DNA of 64,000 nt from DASWZN01 sp963841635 (GCA_963841635.1 CAWJDO010000002.1:4712001-4776000); one strand, 5' to 3'; positions 18,246 to 28,102 are shown, numbered from the stretch's first letter. The notes: a model not told the origin generated them from the letters alone. Translations and numbers: made by a program.

Positions 18246-20678
18246 CTATAGTTCACGGAGCAGGTTCGCAGGATCGACGCGCAGGGCGCGTCTGACGGGA
18301 CCGGCGACCGAAAGGGATCCGGCAAGCACCATCGTGAATGCTACCGCGGCGAGCACGAACGGGTCTTGCGCGGAAGCCTGGTAGACGATGGCCGAGAGCA
18401 CACGGCTCGCCGCCACGCCAAGGCCGACGCCGACCACGGAGCCGCACCCGAGCAGGATCAACATGCGGCCTAGCGCGGTCGCGAGAACGTCTTTCGCCTG
18501 GGCGCCGAGGGCTACACGGAGACTCAGCTCGCGGAGGCGCTTGCTGACCGTGTAGGAGGCGAGGCCGAAGGCGCCGGCTACGGAGAGCAGGAGTCCAAAG
18601 GCGCCGAAGAGGCCTAGGGCGACGGTGGCCACCTGGGATGGGAAGAGGGCCAGGCCGAGTTGGGTGCTCCAGCGGCCCGATTCGGCGAGAGGCACGGCGG
18701 GGTCCAGATCGTGGACCGCTTTGCGAATGCTGGTTACCAGGTCGGCGGTGTCGCGGCGGCTGCGGACGACGAGCGTTGTGGTGGTGCTGCCTCTCTGCGA
18801 GATGGGGAAGAAGACTGCGGCTTTCTGATCTTCCCCTAGCGTGAAGTACTTGCCGTTCGCCGCTACGCCCACGATCTGGATCAGCTGGCCGGCGCGGTTT
18901 TTGAAGTAGCGGCCCAGGGCGTGGTCGGAACGGAACAGGCGGCGGGCGAATGCCTGATTCACCAGGGCCACGGGCGGGGTCTTCTCGGTGTCGCTTGAGG
19001 CGATGTCGCGTCCCGCAAGCAGCGGCGTTGCGGCGGCGGTCAAATATCCGGGCGAAACGGCGTAGGTATAGGCATCGAACTCTTTGTTCTTGGGCCTGAG
19101 ATCGACGGTCTTCTCGGAGAAGACGCCGGTGGTGCTTGCGGCCATGTCGAGGGGCGTGGAGTTCGCGTAGCCCGCCGCTTCCACGCCCGGGATCCCGTTG
19201 ACCCGTTCCAGCAACTGGCGCTGGAAACGATCGGCGGCGGCATCGTTGGCGTAGCCGGCCTGGTTCAGATCGAATTGCGTCAGCACCGCATTTTGCGTCT
19301 TGAAGCCGAGGTCCATGGTGAGCGCCTTGCCCAGGCCGCGTAGCGAGACGAAGGCCGCTGTCACGGTGACCGAGCAGAGCGCGATCTGCGCCGCCAGCAG
19401 GACATCGCGAAGCGCCCAGCGGCGTCCCGCGAGGAACTGGGTTCCGCCGCTCTTGATGGCGTCGTTGGGATCGGCCTTGAATATCTGCCGCAGGGGCATC
19501 ACACCGAAGAGCACGCCGGCGAACACGGAGATAAGCAACGCCACCAGGATCAACGATGGCTGCGGCATTGCAAAGAGGAACCTCATGGGGTATCGGGAGA
19601 GCGGATGCCAGCTGGCCAGGCCGGTGAGGGCCATCCACGCCAGGCCGCAGGCGCACGCGCCGCCGAGAATCGAAATCAGCAACGCCTCAACCAGGACCTG
19701 GCGTACGATGCGCCAGCGGCTGGATCCGACGGCCATTCGAATGGCGATCTCGCGGGTGCGATCGGCCGTGCGCGCCGCGAAGAGGCTGCCCAGGTTGGCG
19801 CAGGTGGCGAGCAGCACGATTCCGGCCAGCACCAGAACGCCGGCCAGAAAGCCGCGCACCGGTCCGCCGATGAAGTCGCCGACCAGGCCGGGAGGAGCCG
19901 GCTTGAGCGCGAGGCCCTCCTCATCCTTCGGAAATTGCCGGGCCAGGCGGGCGGCGACGCGGTCCAGGTCCGCCTGCACCTGGGGCAGGGTGACGCCGTC
20001 CTTCATCCGCACGACCGCGAAGAGGTTTCTGTAGCTGCGTAGGTCGAGCCAGCTGGTTCCGTCGAACGATGCTTCATTCGCCATGGGAACGAAGATGTCG
20101 GGCTGGGCGATTTTTTCGGTCCCGTAGAAGCCTTCCGGCGTGACGCCGACGATGGTGTAGGGGTGCTTGTCGAGGCGGACCACGGTTCCGACGATGTTGG
20201 GGTCGGCGCCAAAATCGCTCTTCCAGGCGGACCAGGAGAGCACGGCGGCCTGCGAGGCGCCGGGATGATCGTCATCGGAACGCTGCAGCAGGCGGCCGAG
20301 GAACGGCTTGATGCCGACGACCTCGAAATACTGGCCGCTCACTTCGTTTCCCCACATGGGGCGGGTGGAGGTGGCGGCTTCGAGGCCGAACTCCTGCACC
20401 TCGATGGCGGCGACGGCGGAGAAGACGGTATTGTCGTCGCGCACATCGCGCATTTCCGGGTTGGAAACGAAGGGGCCGCCGTGCTTGGGCTGAAGCGTCA
20501 TGACGCGGTCGGGGTGGGGCAGGTCGAGCGAGCGCAGGACGAGGCCCTGGATGACGCCGAAGACGATGACGTTGGCGGCGATGCCGAGGGCGAGGGTGAG
20601 GATGGCGGTGAGGGCGAAGCCGGGCGAGCGGCGGAGTTGGCGGACGGCGAAGCGCAGGTCTTGGAGGAGGTTGTTCAT
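18246..20678 (-). CDS. MacB/FtsX-type ABC transporter permease, acidobacterial long form
   Basis: 810 residues with two tandem MacB-FtsX halves. Each has one helix, a periplasmic domain, then three helices. The first half starts MNNLLQDLRFAVRQLRRSPG with ALTAILTLALGIAANVIVF; the FtsX core includes VLVLAGIVLLATCANLGSLF and the charged loop TREIAIRMAVGSSRWRIVRQ. The second half repeats this and ends VRRALRVDPANLLREL. No ATPase gene is adjacent, as is usual for these proteins, so the partner is encoded elsewhere; export of peptides or small toxic compounds is plausible. ATG 20678 is preceded by AGAGAGG. Its 3' end is the closest local relative of fragments at 22.2 and 23.5 kb. Confidence 0.9.
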   Translation of the reverse strand: MNNLLQDLRFAVRQLRRSPGFALTAILTLALGIAANVIVFGVIQGLVLRSLDLPHPDRVMTLQPKHGGPFVSNPEMRDVRDDNTVFSAVAAIEVQEFGLEAATSTRPMWGNEVSGQYFEVVGIKPFLGRLLQRSDDDHPGASQAAVLSWSAWKSDFGADPNIVGTVVRLDKHPYTIVGVTPEGFYGTEKIAQPDIFVPMANEASFDGTSWLDLRSYRNLFAVVRMKDGVTLPQVQADLDRVAARLARQFPKDEEGLALKPAPPGLVGDFIGGPVRGFLAGVLVLAGIVLLATCANLGSLFAARTADRTREIAIRMAVGSSRWRIVRQVLVEALLISILGGACACGLAWMALTGLASWHPLSRYPMRFLFAMPQPSLILVALLISVFAGVLFGVMPLRQIFKADPNDAIKSGGTQFLAGRRWALRDVLLAAQIALCSVTVTAAFVSLRGLGKALTMDLGFKTQNAVLTQFDLNQAGYANDAAADRFQRQLLERVNGIPGVEAAGYANSTPLDMAASTTGVFSEKTVDLRPKNKEFDAYTYAVSPGYLTAAATPLLAGRDIASSDTEKTPPVALVNQAFARRLFRSDHALGRYFKNRAGQLIQIVGVAANGKYFTLGEDQKAAVFFPISQRGSTTTTLVVRSRRDTADLVTSIRKAVHDLDPAVPLAESGRWSTQLGLALFPSQVATVALGLFGAFGLLLSVAGAFGLASYTVSKRLRELSLRVALGAQAKDVLATALGRMLILLGCGSVVGVGLGVAASRVLSAIVYQASAQDPFVLAAVAFTMVLAGSLSVAGPVRRALRVDPANLLREL

Positions 20679-20919
20679 GGTGGCCTCTCTGAGTGACTGC
20701 TGCCGTATGGGCACTTTGAGCGCCAAAGTACTGCCGACTGTAACTTCATTAGAACATGGCGGGTTGGAGCGGCTCAGTGGCGTCTGCGCGGGGTTGGGGG
20801 TGTTCGGTTTTGTTGGATCGGTGTTCGGTAATGGACAGGGGAATGCGGAAATTTGGAACTTGTTATCAGCGCACACGGGGCCGAGAGGTACAAGGATCTC
20901 CTAGTAACATCAGACGAGA

Positions 20920-21714
20920 ATGAAGGAAAGCCACGGTCACACCGAGTCCGTTATTTCACTGCGGGCCAGTCTGCTTGAACTTGTGGCGACCGCGATTTGC
21001 ATCGCGCTGGGCGTGCATTGGGTCGCGGCAGGGCTCGCGACCCAGTTCCAATGGCCGGGGTTGGTGTGGGTCGTTCTTGGCGCAAGTCTGAGCGTTCTTG
21101 CGACCGTGTATCTAGCTACACGAGCCGCGCCCAGGATCAACGGCGAATTCTCCCTCCAAGGCGTTCTGCCACTCAAGGGGAAGGACCACCAAGTCATCGC
21201 AATTGATCGTTACGAGTTTGCGGAAAAGTTGGCGGGATATTTTCGTGGTCTGACCGCCGAAAACAGAGCTCTCGCAAGGGTGTGGCCGGACAACCCGGTG
21301 ACGGAATTCTTCGACGCCGAAGAGCGACAGGCGGGCCGTCGACCCTCGCCCGCTGTGAAGCTGGTTCACGAGGCCATTGAGTACTTCGTTCTCGACGAAC
21401 TGGCGCTGCATCTAAGCGGCTACTTCGAAAACAACCCACAGGTAGATAGCCGGGAATTGACGAGGATTGGTCGCCGAGAGATACCATCTGTTCTTCTCGA
21501 GAACCGCTTCCTCGAACTGTTCTCGAAGCCGATGGAGGAGCGAGAGGCCTTCTTGGCGGAGGACAAGGACGGTGTGACTTATGGGGACGAGGTCGTTTTC
21601 GCCACTGGCAAGGGCGGAGCAGTCTTTGACCTTGTTGAGTTGATCCTGCCGAGCGGCACCGTCGTTTCTCGTATTGATTCGAGAACGATACAACTTAAGA
21701 CGGATCGCTTCTGA
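20920..21714 (+). CDS. Membrane-anchored protein of unknown function
   Basis: 264 residues. Two membrane helices at about 15-35 (LLELVATAICIALGVHWVAA) and 45-68 (GLVWVVLGASLSVLATVYLA) precede a ~195-residue soluble domain with HEAIEYFVLDELALHLSGYF and GKGGAVFDLVELILPSGTVV. I recognise no family. The TGA at 21712 is followed at once by an in-frame ATG, so the next 137 residues could be a separate protein or the same gene after a nonsense change. TAACAT lies 9 bases before ATG 20920, a possible leaderless start. Base composition is a little lower in GC than the neighbours. Confidence 0.65.
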   Translation: MKESHGHTESVISLRASLLELVATAICIALGVHWVAAGLATQFQWPGLVWVVLGASLSVLATVYLATRAAPRINGEFSLQGVLPLKGKDHQVIAIDRYEFAEKLAGYFRGLTAENRALARVWPDNPVTEFFDAEERQAGRRPSPAVKLVHEAIEYFVLDELALHLSGYFENNPQVDSRELTRIGRREIPSVLLENRFLELFSKPMEEREAFLAEDKDGVTYGDEVVFATGKGGAVFDLVELILPSGTVVSRIDSRTIQLKTDRF

Positions 21715-22128
21715 ATGCGGATCGCCGTCGGTTTCGAGGGGTTTAGCGCCCTCTTTCCTCGAGGATTCGAGAAGTTCTACCTCGGGGGCGGTTCCATTGA
21801 CGTCGCCCCTTACCAGGTCGACCTGGACATCACCGTCCACTTCAGCCCGTGGGCTCTGCTGAGCGCCAGGGGCTGGGTGAACTACCGTTGGCTGGATTCA
21901 TTCTTGGATCGCATGGATGCCGAGTTCTCATTTGAGAGGTTTCTTGCAAAGGTCGGATGGGAGACGGCGCTATCGACAGCGATCATTAGAAACAACATGG
22001 CTGCTGCGTCGCAGCCTGAATCGGCCGAAGCGGCTGGCGAAGCCCGGGCCACGCCGATGGCGGCCCGGGAAGAGGGTGACGGCCCGAAATCACCCGCTGG
22101 CCCCGTCGGCCAGGGCCCTTCGAACTGA
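21715..22128 (+). CDS. Unknown protein, in frame with and directly abutting the previous gene
   Basis: 137 residues beginning MRIAVGFEGFSALFPRGFEK. It reads as a compact beta-rich N-terminal half (VDVAPYQVDLDITVHF-like pattern) and a disordered Ala/Pro-rich tail. There is no ribosome-binding site other than what lies inside the preceding gene, and the stop and start touch (TGA-ATG), so translation must be coupled or the two are one interrupted reading frame. No homology recognised. Confidence 0.5.
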   Translation: MRIAVGFEGFSALFPRGFEKFYLGGGSIDVAPYQVDLDITVHFSPWALLSARGWVNYRWLDSFLDRMDAEFSFERFLAKVGWETALSTAIIRNNMAAASQPESAEAAGEARATPMAAREEGDGPKSPAGPVGQGPSN

Positions 22129-22196
22129 CGACCAGGCGTCTCCTTTGACCGGCCGGTTGCCTGCTCCCCGATTCCTCCGAAAGACTAGGCGCACCG

Positions 22197-22560
22197 CCGC
22201 TACTATTCGCGGAGCAAATTCGCCGGGTCGATGCGCAGCGCCCGTCTCACCGGGCCGGCGGCCGAAGGACATCCGGTGAACACCGTTGTGAGCGCGACCG
22301 CCGCGAGCACGAACGGGTCCTGCGCGGTGGCCCTGTAGACGATGGCCGAGAGCACACGGGTGGCTACCACTCCCAGCACCATGCCGACGCGGCGTCGCTT
22401 GCGAGCAGCGCGATCATGCGGCCCAGCGCCGCATAGGAAGCCAGGCCGAAGGTGCCAGCGACCGAAAGCAGGAGTCCGAACGCGCCAAACAGGCCGAGGG
22501 CGAGCGACTGGAACAGCCTGCTCGCGATGGCCTTCTTTCCGTCGCGTGTGGCCACGGTAC
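22197..22560 (-). pseudogene. Relic of a permease C-terminus
   Basis: Minus-strand pieces in two frames match the last ~120 residues of the intact permease: ALGLFGAFGLLLSVAGTFGL then, after loss of about 25 residues (the cytoplasmic charged loop) and a frameshift, VLSAIVYRATAQDPFVLAAV and VRRALRIDPANLLRE with the stop codon. Everything upstream is missing. The 3' boundary is only a few bases beyond the stop. Confidence 0.85.
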
Positions 22561-22716
22561 TCGCGGATCGGATTGGTTGAGTCAAGGTCGCGGACCGCTG
22601 CTCTTTTGTGAACCTCTTTTGTGAACCTCTGGCTCCGACGGTGGTACACTAAGGATGCGGTTGAGAGGGCTGCTTCTGCGGTCCGTTGAACGAAAGTTCA
22701 CTCGGCTGCTTTTTTT

Positions 22717-23487
22717 ATGTACCTGCTGTACCTGGACGATGCCGGGTCCCCCGGAAACGTCTGCGAGGACTACTTTGTTCTCGGGGGCGTCTGCGTGTAT
22801 GAAGCGCAGGTCGACTGGTTTAGCCGCGAACTCGACAAACTCGCCACTGCGTACGATAAGATCCCTGAAGACGTCGAGTTTCATGCGTCCACAATCTTCT
22901 CTCGAAGGCAAGATCCCTGGAAGAACCTTACTATCAATGAAGCCCGTGGTGTATTGAAAAGCGTGCTGGGCGTAGTCGCCTCCAGCTATGCGACCGCGCG
23001 TTTGTTCGCCTGTGCTATCCACAAGAAGTCTTTCCCCCATCTGGATCCGGTTGAGCTTGCGTTCGAGGACCTCTGCCAGCGATTTGACTACTTTCTGACT
23101 CGCTTGCGCCAGCAAGGTGACCAGCAGCGTGGGTTACTGGTTCTCGATAAGACAACCCGTGAGACATCGCTTCAGAAGCTCGGCCGCGAGTTCCGGAAAA
23201 CGGGAACGAGGTGGGGATCCCTGAAGAACATCGCCGATACGCCGTTCTTTGTGGACTCGCGCGCTTCCAGACTGGTGCAGATCGCCGATCAAGTTGCCTA
23301 TGCGGTTTTTCGACGGTACAATTCTGGCGACGCTCAGTATCTTGACATCATCGCTTCGCGTTTTGACGAGGCGGATGGAGTCATCCATGGCCTGGTCCAC
23401 AAACACGCCGACCGCATGACATGCACGTGCCCGGCGTGCCTCAGCCGCCGCCTGGGCGCCAAGACGCCCGATTCCCCGGAGAGATAG
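22717..23487 (+). CDS. DUF3800 protein, RNase H-like fold
   Basis: 256 residues. The family hallmark YLDDAGSP at residues 5-12 carries the acidic pair expected to bind metal; other conserved parts are VEFHASTIFS, the strand LLVLDKTTRE and the closing SRASRLVQIADQVAYAVFRR. DUF3800 proteins are predicted RNase H-like nucleases or nucleic-acid-binding proteins and often occur in mobile or defence-rich loci; this is family knowledge, not shown here. A C-terminal CTCPAC cysteine pair may bind zinc. The gene is bracketed by imperfect direct repeats made of permease 3' ends (22170-22240 and 23469-23535), suggesting it arrived as an insertion or duplication. Confidence 0.8.
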   Translation: MYLLYLDDAGSPGNVCEDYFVLGGVCVYEAQVDWFSRELDKLATAYDKIPEDVEFHASTIFSRRQDPWKNLTINEARGVLKSVLGVVASSYATARLFACAIHKKSFPHLDPVELAFEDLCQRFDYFLTRLRQQGDQQRGLLVLDKTTRETSLQKLGREFRKTGTRWGSLKNIADTPFFVDSRASRLVQIADQVAYAVFRRYNSGDAQYLDIIASRFDEADGVIHGLVHKHADRMTCTCPACLSRRLGAKTPDSPER

Positions 23488-23570
23488 GCGCACCGCCGCC
23501 AACTGCTCGCAGAGCAGGTTTGCCGGGTCGATGCGCAGGCCCCGGAAGAACGCGCTCGGGGAGCATCCAT
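23488..23570 (-). pseudogene. Second relic of a permease 3' end
   Basis: On the minus strand this encodes FFRGLRIDPANLLCEQ, matching the VRRALRVDPANLLREL terminus of the intact permease. Bases 23469-23535 align with 22170-22240, forming an imperfect direct repeat around the DUF3800 gene. The repeat also overlaps the last codons of that gene. Confidence 0.7.
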
Positions 23571-23706
23571 AAAGGCTGGGCCCGAACCTGCAATCGGGCT
23601 CGTCGCCCGCCAGGATGTGGTATATCATTGTCTTTCCTATTTCCGAGGTGGTGGTCCGGTGTTACCGATCGCCTCAACCTTTTTGGCTTGGGCTGGGAGG
23701 CATTCC

Positions 23707-26700
23707 ATGGTGAATCTCAAAGGAAGACCCCACCTGTTCTGGCTCGGTCTCGCGGTTCTGACTCTGGTGGTTGAGTCCGCGCTCTTCTATTCGATCTCGA
23801 CGAGTTTTGCGGCGAGCGAGCAGTGGGCCATCCACACGCATCAGGTTCTGGAGAAGATCGACACCTTGGTCTCGGACTTGACGGATGCGGAGACGGGACA
23901 AAGAGGCTATCTGCTGACCGGGCAGGACCGGTACCTGGAGCCCTACAACACCGCCGTCCAGGCGATACCCGGCCAGTTCGAGGAACTCCGCAAGCTGACC
24001 GCCGACAACCCCAGGCAACAATCGCGGATCGAGAAGCTGCGGCCGCTCGTTACGGCGAAGATGGCGGAACGGAAGGAGACAATCGATCTGCGGCGGACCG
24101 GCCGCGGCGACCAGGCCATTGCGGTCGTCGCGAGCGACCGGGGCAAGCAGATCATGGACCGGATCCGGCTTGAGATCCAGGCAATGAGGGCCGATGAGTT
24201 GTCGTTGCTCGACCAGAGGAACCGAACGCGGCTGGCCAGGGCTCGCCTTTTGATTCTGGTGATGGCTTGCGGGGCCGGCATCCTTCTCTTAGTGCTTCTG
24301 GCTGGATCGAGTTCGATCAATCGCTCCACAACCGCCCGCGCTCTTGCGGAAGCCGCCGAAAGGACGCATCGGGAATTGCTCCAGGTCACACTGACGAGCA
24401 TCGGAGACGGTGTCATTGCCACGGACCCGGAAGGCCGGGTTACGCTGATCAATCCGGTCGCGGCGCAACTCACGGGTTGGCCGCCCGAAGAAGCGCAAGG
24501 CCAACCCTTAGAGACCGTATTCCCGATCCGCAACGAAGAAACCGGGAACAAAGTGGAGAACCCGGCGCTTCGGGCAATCCTCGAGCGGACCATTGTCGGG
24601 CTTGCCAACCACACCGTTCTCATTTCCAGAAGCGGCAAGCGTATCCCGCTCGAAGACAGCGGCGCCGCGATCGTCGGCGCTTCGGGAAACGTGCTTGGCG
24701 CGGTCCTGATCTTTCGCGACGTGAGTCAGAAAAGGGCCGAAGAGGCCAACGTGCTGCGGCGCGACCGGATGGCCCGATTCAGTTTCGACGCGATCCTTAT
24801 AACCGACGGCCAGCGGCGCATCCAATTCTGGAATCGCGGTGCGATCGAACTGTATGGATGGGATGAGGCGGAGGTTCGGGACAAGGTCAGTTACGATTTT
24901 CTGCACACGTCGCCGCCGATCGCGGAGGTGGATGAGGTCCTTCTGAAAGCGGGGCAATGGCGTGGCGAGCTGGTCCATACGTGCAAGGACGGCAGCGTGG
25001 TCACGGTCGAAAGCCGGCAGGTCTTGCTGCGCGATGCGGAAGGCAAGGTTGACGGCGTTCTGGAGATCAACCGCGATATCACCGAGCGCAGGAAGTCCGA
25101 AGAGGCGCTGCGCGAGAGCGAAGGGCAGTTCCGCGCGCTGGCCAACGCGATCCCGCAATTGTGCTGGACGGCGAATGCGGACGGCGGGATTTCCTGGTAC
25201 AACCAGCGCTGGTATGAATACACCGGCACCAGGCCCGAACAGATGGCGGGGTGGGGCTGGCAGTCGGTCCACGACCCCGAAGCGCTGCCGAAGGTCCTGG
25301 AGCGGTGGAAGGTTTCGATCGCAACCGGCGAGCCATTCGACATGGTCTTTCCGCTGCGCGGCGCGGATGGTGTTTTCCGCCCCTTCCTGACGCGGGTCAT
25401 GCCGGTGCACGATGCCGACGGCAAGGTGGCCCGCTGGTTCGGCACCAACACCGACATCAGCGAGCAGCGCAAGATCGAGGAGGCGCTGTTCGCCAGCGAA
25501 AGCAGGTTCCGTGCGCTGCTGGACTCGGCATCTCAGGGCGTGGCCGCCGTCGATGAGAGTGGACGCATGGTGCTGGTGAACGCCAAGACCGAGGAGATGT
25601 TCGGTTACACCCGCGACGAACTGCTCAGTCAGCCTTTGGAGGTGCTGCTGCCCGAGCGCCACCGCGGAGCGCATGCCGGACATCTGCGCGACTATTTCGC
25701 GCACCCGTACGCGCGGGCCATGGGGCTCGGGATGGATCTTTGCGGCCGTTCCAAAGACGGCGTCGAGTTTCCGATCGAGGTCAGTCTCAGTTGCACCGAG
25801 CAAGGTGGATCACGATTGGCGATGGCCCTCATCACCGACACAACCGAACGCAAGAAGGCCGAGGAGCGATTGCGGCAAGCTCAGAAGCTGGAGAGCCTGG
25901 GACTACTGGCGGGCGGTGTCGCCCACGACTTCAATAACCTGCTGGTGGGCGTGCTCGGCAACGCCAGCATGGCCCAGGAGCTGCTGCCTCCCGACAACGT
26001 CGCGGCCGAACTTCTGGAGGGAGTCGTCAGGTCTGGTCAACAGGCCGCTCACCTGACCAGGCAGATGCTGGCTTACTCGGGCAAGGGGAAATTCCTGGTG
26101 GAGCCGCTCGATCTCTCTGCTCTCATACCCGAGATGTTCGGTCTGGTTCAGCCGTCCCTTCCCAAGAAGATCTCGGTGAGCTTCGACCTGGCTCCGGTTG
26201 TGCCGGCCATCGAGGCCGACCGCGGCCAGGTGCAGCAGGTGTTCATGAACCTGGTCCTGAACGCGGGGGAAGCGATTGGCAGCCACGAAGGGCTGCTCAC
26301 GGTCCGGACCGGAGTCCAGGACGTGGACGAGCGGTATATGCGCTTTCACCTGGAGGCGGCTTCTCTGCGGCCGGGGAAGTTCGTTTGCCTGGAAGTGCGC
26401 GATACCGGCTGTGGCATGGACGAGGCGACCAGGGTCAGAGCTTTCGACCCGTTCTTTACGACGAAGTTCACAGGGCGAGGACTTGGACTGGCGGCCGTGG
26501 CTGGCATCGTGCGCAGCCACAAGGGCGCGATCACGGTCAGCAGCACGCCGGGCAAAGGGAGTTGTTTCACCGTGCTGTTCCCAACCGTGGAGCATGCGGT
26601 TGAGGCGTCGCCGGTTGCACCTCGCGAGACAGCGCTCCGCGGCACCGGCGTGGTCCTGGTGGTGGATGATGAGCCGTTCGTGCGAGAGATGGCGAAGAAA

Positions 26701-27006
26701 GCCCTGGAGCATCAGGGCTACACGGTTCTGCTCGCGGAGAGCGGGCTAGGAGCCATCGACGCGTTCAGGCGGCACCCCGGCGAGATCGCGCTGGTGGTCC
26801 TCGATTTGAGCATGCCACTTATGAGCGGCGAGGAGGCGCTTCCGGAACTCCGGAAGATCCGGCCCGAGGTCAAGGTGGTGGTGTCGAGCGGCTACAGCGA
26901 GGCCGAGACGATGACACTGTTCCGCGGCCAGCGAGTTTCCGGCTTCATCCAGAAGCCCTACACGGCGAAGGAACTGGCAGAGAGTGTAAACGCCCGACTG
27001 GGTTGA
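23707..27006 (+). CDS. Hybrid sensor histidine kinase (CHASE3, multiple PAS, HisKA, HATPase, receiver)
   Basis: 1099 residues. TM helix 1 (residues about 10-30), a CHASE3-like extracytoplasmic domain with LTDAETGQRGYLLTGQDRYL, TM helix 2 near 180-200, then four PAS domains to about 725. The dimerisation helix has GGVAHDFNNLLVG with phospho-His at about 740; the ATPase has MNLVLNAGEAIG (N box), DTGCGMDEA and GRGLGLAAV. A receiver ends the protein, with VVDDEP and phospho-Asp at about 1033 in VVLDLSMP, plus KPY. All catalytic residues are present. ATG 23707 has GGGAGG upstream. No separate response regulator gene is adjacent. The signal is unknown. Confidence 0.93.
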   Translation: MVNLKGRPHLFWLGLAVLTLVVESALFYSISTSFAASEQWAIHTHQVLEKIDTLVSDLTDAETGQRGYLLTGQDRYLEPYNTAVQAIPGQFEELRKLTADNPRQQSRIEKLRPLVTAKMAERKETIDLRRTGRGDQAIAVVASDRGKQIMDRIRLEIQAMRADELSLLDQRNRTRLARARLLILVMACGAGILLLVLLAGSSSINRSTTARALAEAAERTHRELLQVTLTSIGDGVIATDPEGRVTLINPVAAQLTGWPPEEAQGQPLETVFPIRNEETGNKVENPALRAILERTIVGLANHTVLISRSGKRIPLEDSGAAIVGASGNVLGAVLIFRDVSQKRAEEANVLRRDRMARFSFDAILITDGQRRIQFWNRGAIELYGWDEAEVRDKVSYDFLHTSPPIAEVDEVLLKAGQWRGELVHTCKDGSVVTVESRQVLLRDAEGKVDGVLEINRDITERRKSEEALRESEGQFRALANAIPQLCWTANADGGISWYNQRWYEYTGTRPEQMAGWGWQSVHDPEALPKVLERWKVSIATGEPFDMVFPLRGADGVFRPFLTRVMPVHDADGKVARWFGTNTDISEQRKIEEALFASESRFRALLDSASQGVAAVDESGRMVLVNAKTEEMFGYTRDELLSQPLEVLLPERHRGAHAGHLRDYFAHPYARAMGLGMDLCGRSKDGVEFPIEVSLSCTEQGGSRLAMALITDTTERKKAEERLRQAQKLESLGLLAGGVAHDFNNLLVGVLGNASMAQELLPPDNVAAELLEGVVRSGQQAAHLTRQMLAYSGKGKFLVEPLDLSALIPEMFGLVQPSLPKKISVSFDLAPVVPAIEADRGQVQQVFMNLVLNAGEAIGSHEGLLTVRTGVQDVDERYMRFHLEAASLRPGKFVCLEVRDTGCGMDEATRVRAFDPFFTTKFTGRGLGLAAVAGIVRSHKGAITVSSTPGKGSCFTVLFPTVEHAVEASPVAPRETALRGTGVVLVVDDEPFVREMAKKALEHQGYTVLLAESGLGAIDAFRRHPGEIALVVLDLSMPLMSGEEALPELRKIRPEVKVVVSSGYSEAETMTLFRGQRVSGFIQKPYTAKELAESVNARLG

Positions 27007-27051
27007 TCAGCACGTGGTCCAATGTGCAGTAAGGGAGCGGCTCGTACAGGA

Positions 27052-27495
27052 ATGAATACCTCACCATCCAAAATCCGATGGCTCCGAGTGATCGGCGCCG
27101 CGCTTGCGGTCATTGCTTCGAGTTTCCTTATCATGATGGCCGTAGTCGTCGTCTACGCATTTGTCCTGGCCTTTCGGGCTCGAGGCGCTCCCGACCAGAC
27201 TGCCATCAATCACTTCGCCGCGTGGGTCAGCCCCAGGTTGATGCCGTGGCTCGAGATGTTCCTGACGCTGGCTGTGGCCCTCCGCGTGGCGCAAAAAGCC
27301 GGGAACGGCTCTGTCATGCACGGCGTTCTCATAGGGATTCTGTCTGGCCTGCTGGGTTTGGCGGTGACGGTCGCTTTTGGGGGGCAGCTCGGTTTGCGCA
27401 ACTTACTCGTCGCTCTGGCAGTGACGGCGCTGGGATGGCTTGGAGGGTTTATCGGGGGAAGATTGTCTCCGCCCGACGAACGGTGTATACCTTAG
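27052..27495 (+). CDS. Small integral membrane protein, unknown function
   Basis: 147 residues with four predicted helices: VIGAALAVIASSFLIMMAVV, LMPWLEMFLTLAVALRVA, VMHGVLIGILSGLLGLAVTV and LLVALAVTALGWLGGFIGGR. The last two are small-residue rich, as in helix-packing proteins. The start at ATG 27052 avoids ten weak upstream residues. It lies 45 bases after the kinase and 16 bases before the next gene, so it may share their transcript. No family recognised. Confidence 0.65.
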   Translation: MNTSPSKIRWLRVIGAALAVIASSFLIMMAVVVVYAFVLAFRARGAPDQTAINHFAAWVSPRLMPWLEMFLTLAVALRVAQKAGNGSVMHGVLIGILSGLLGLAVTVAFGGQLGLRNLLVALAVTALGWLGGFIGGRLSPPDERCIP

Positions 27496-27511
27496 CTACA
27501 GAGGTGCACGC

Positions 27512-28102
27512 ATGGAAGCAGATACCAAGCCCTGCCCCGTATGTGGCGAGATCATCAAGGCCGTCGCCATCAAGTGCCGTTTCTGCAATACCGATCTCGG
27601 CGCTTTCGCGGCGGCCAAGGATGCGGAGGTGGAGAAGGACCTGTTCGCCGGCCACCCGTCCGCGATTTATAGCGTCAGCCAGGCGCTGCCCTTCCTCGCC
27701 GTCATCGGCGCGGCCGTGGTTGCCGGCATCGCGGGCGCTCCGGCGTTGTACGTGGCGCTGGGCTTCGTCCTGTTGGTCGCGATCATTTGCCTGTGCTACT
27801 ACATGAAGAGCGCGAGCACCCATTACCAGATCACCACTCAGCGGATCAAACTCGAGCGGGGCTTGCTCAACAAGATGCAGGAGAGCCTGGAACTGTTCCG
27901 CATCGATCACTTCGAGCTGCACAAACCGCTCGGCATGCGGCTGGTGGGACAAGGCGCGCTGCATCTGTTTTCTTCCGACGCCGAGCTGGAGAACTTTTTC
28001 ATCTACGCCGTCCCCAACCTGGAGGCGCTGGCGGACACGCTGCGCACCTGCCAGCTTCGCGAGCGCAGCCGCAGGGGGCTGACCACTTTCGTCAAAGCGT
28101 AA
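27512..28102 (+). CDS. Zinc-ribbon and bacterial PH (bPH2) membrane protein
   Basis: 196 residues. Residues 7-30 form a zinc ribbon (CPVCGEIIKAVAIKCRFC), followed by two adjacent membrane helices (about 60-105) and a bPH2-type domain beginning THYQITTQRIKLERGLLNKM, with LELFRIDHFELHKPL. Such proteins are membrane-associated and of unknown biochemical role. GAGGTG precedes ATG 27512. Confidence 0.8.
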   Translation: MEADTKPCPVCGEIIKAVAIKCRFCNTDLGAFAAAKDAEVEKDLFAGHPSAIYSVSQALPFLAVIGAAVVAGIAGAPALYVALGFVLLVAIICLCYYMKSASTHYQITTQRIKLERGLLNKMQESLELFRIDHFELHKPLGMRLVGQGALHLFSSDAELENFFIYAVPNLEALADTLRTCQLRERSRRGLTTFVKA

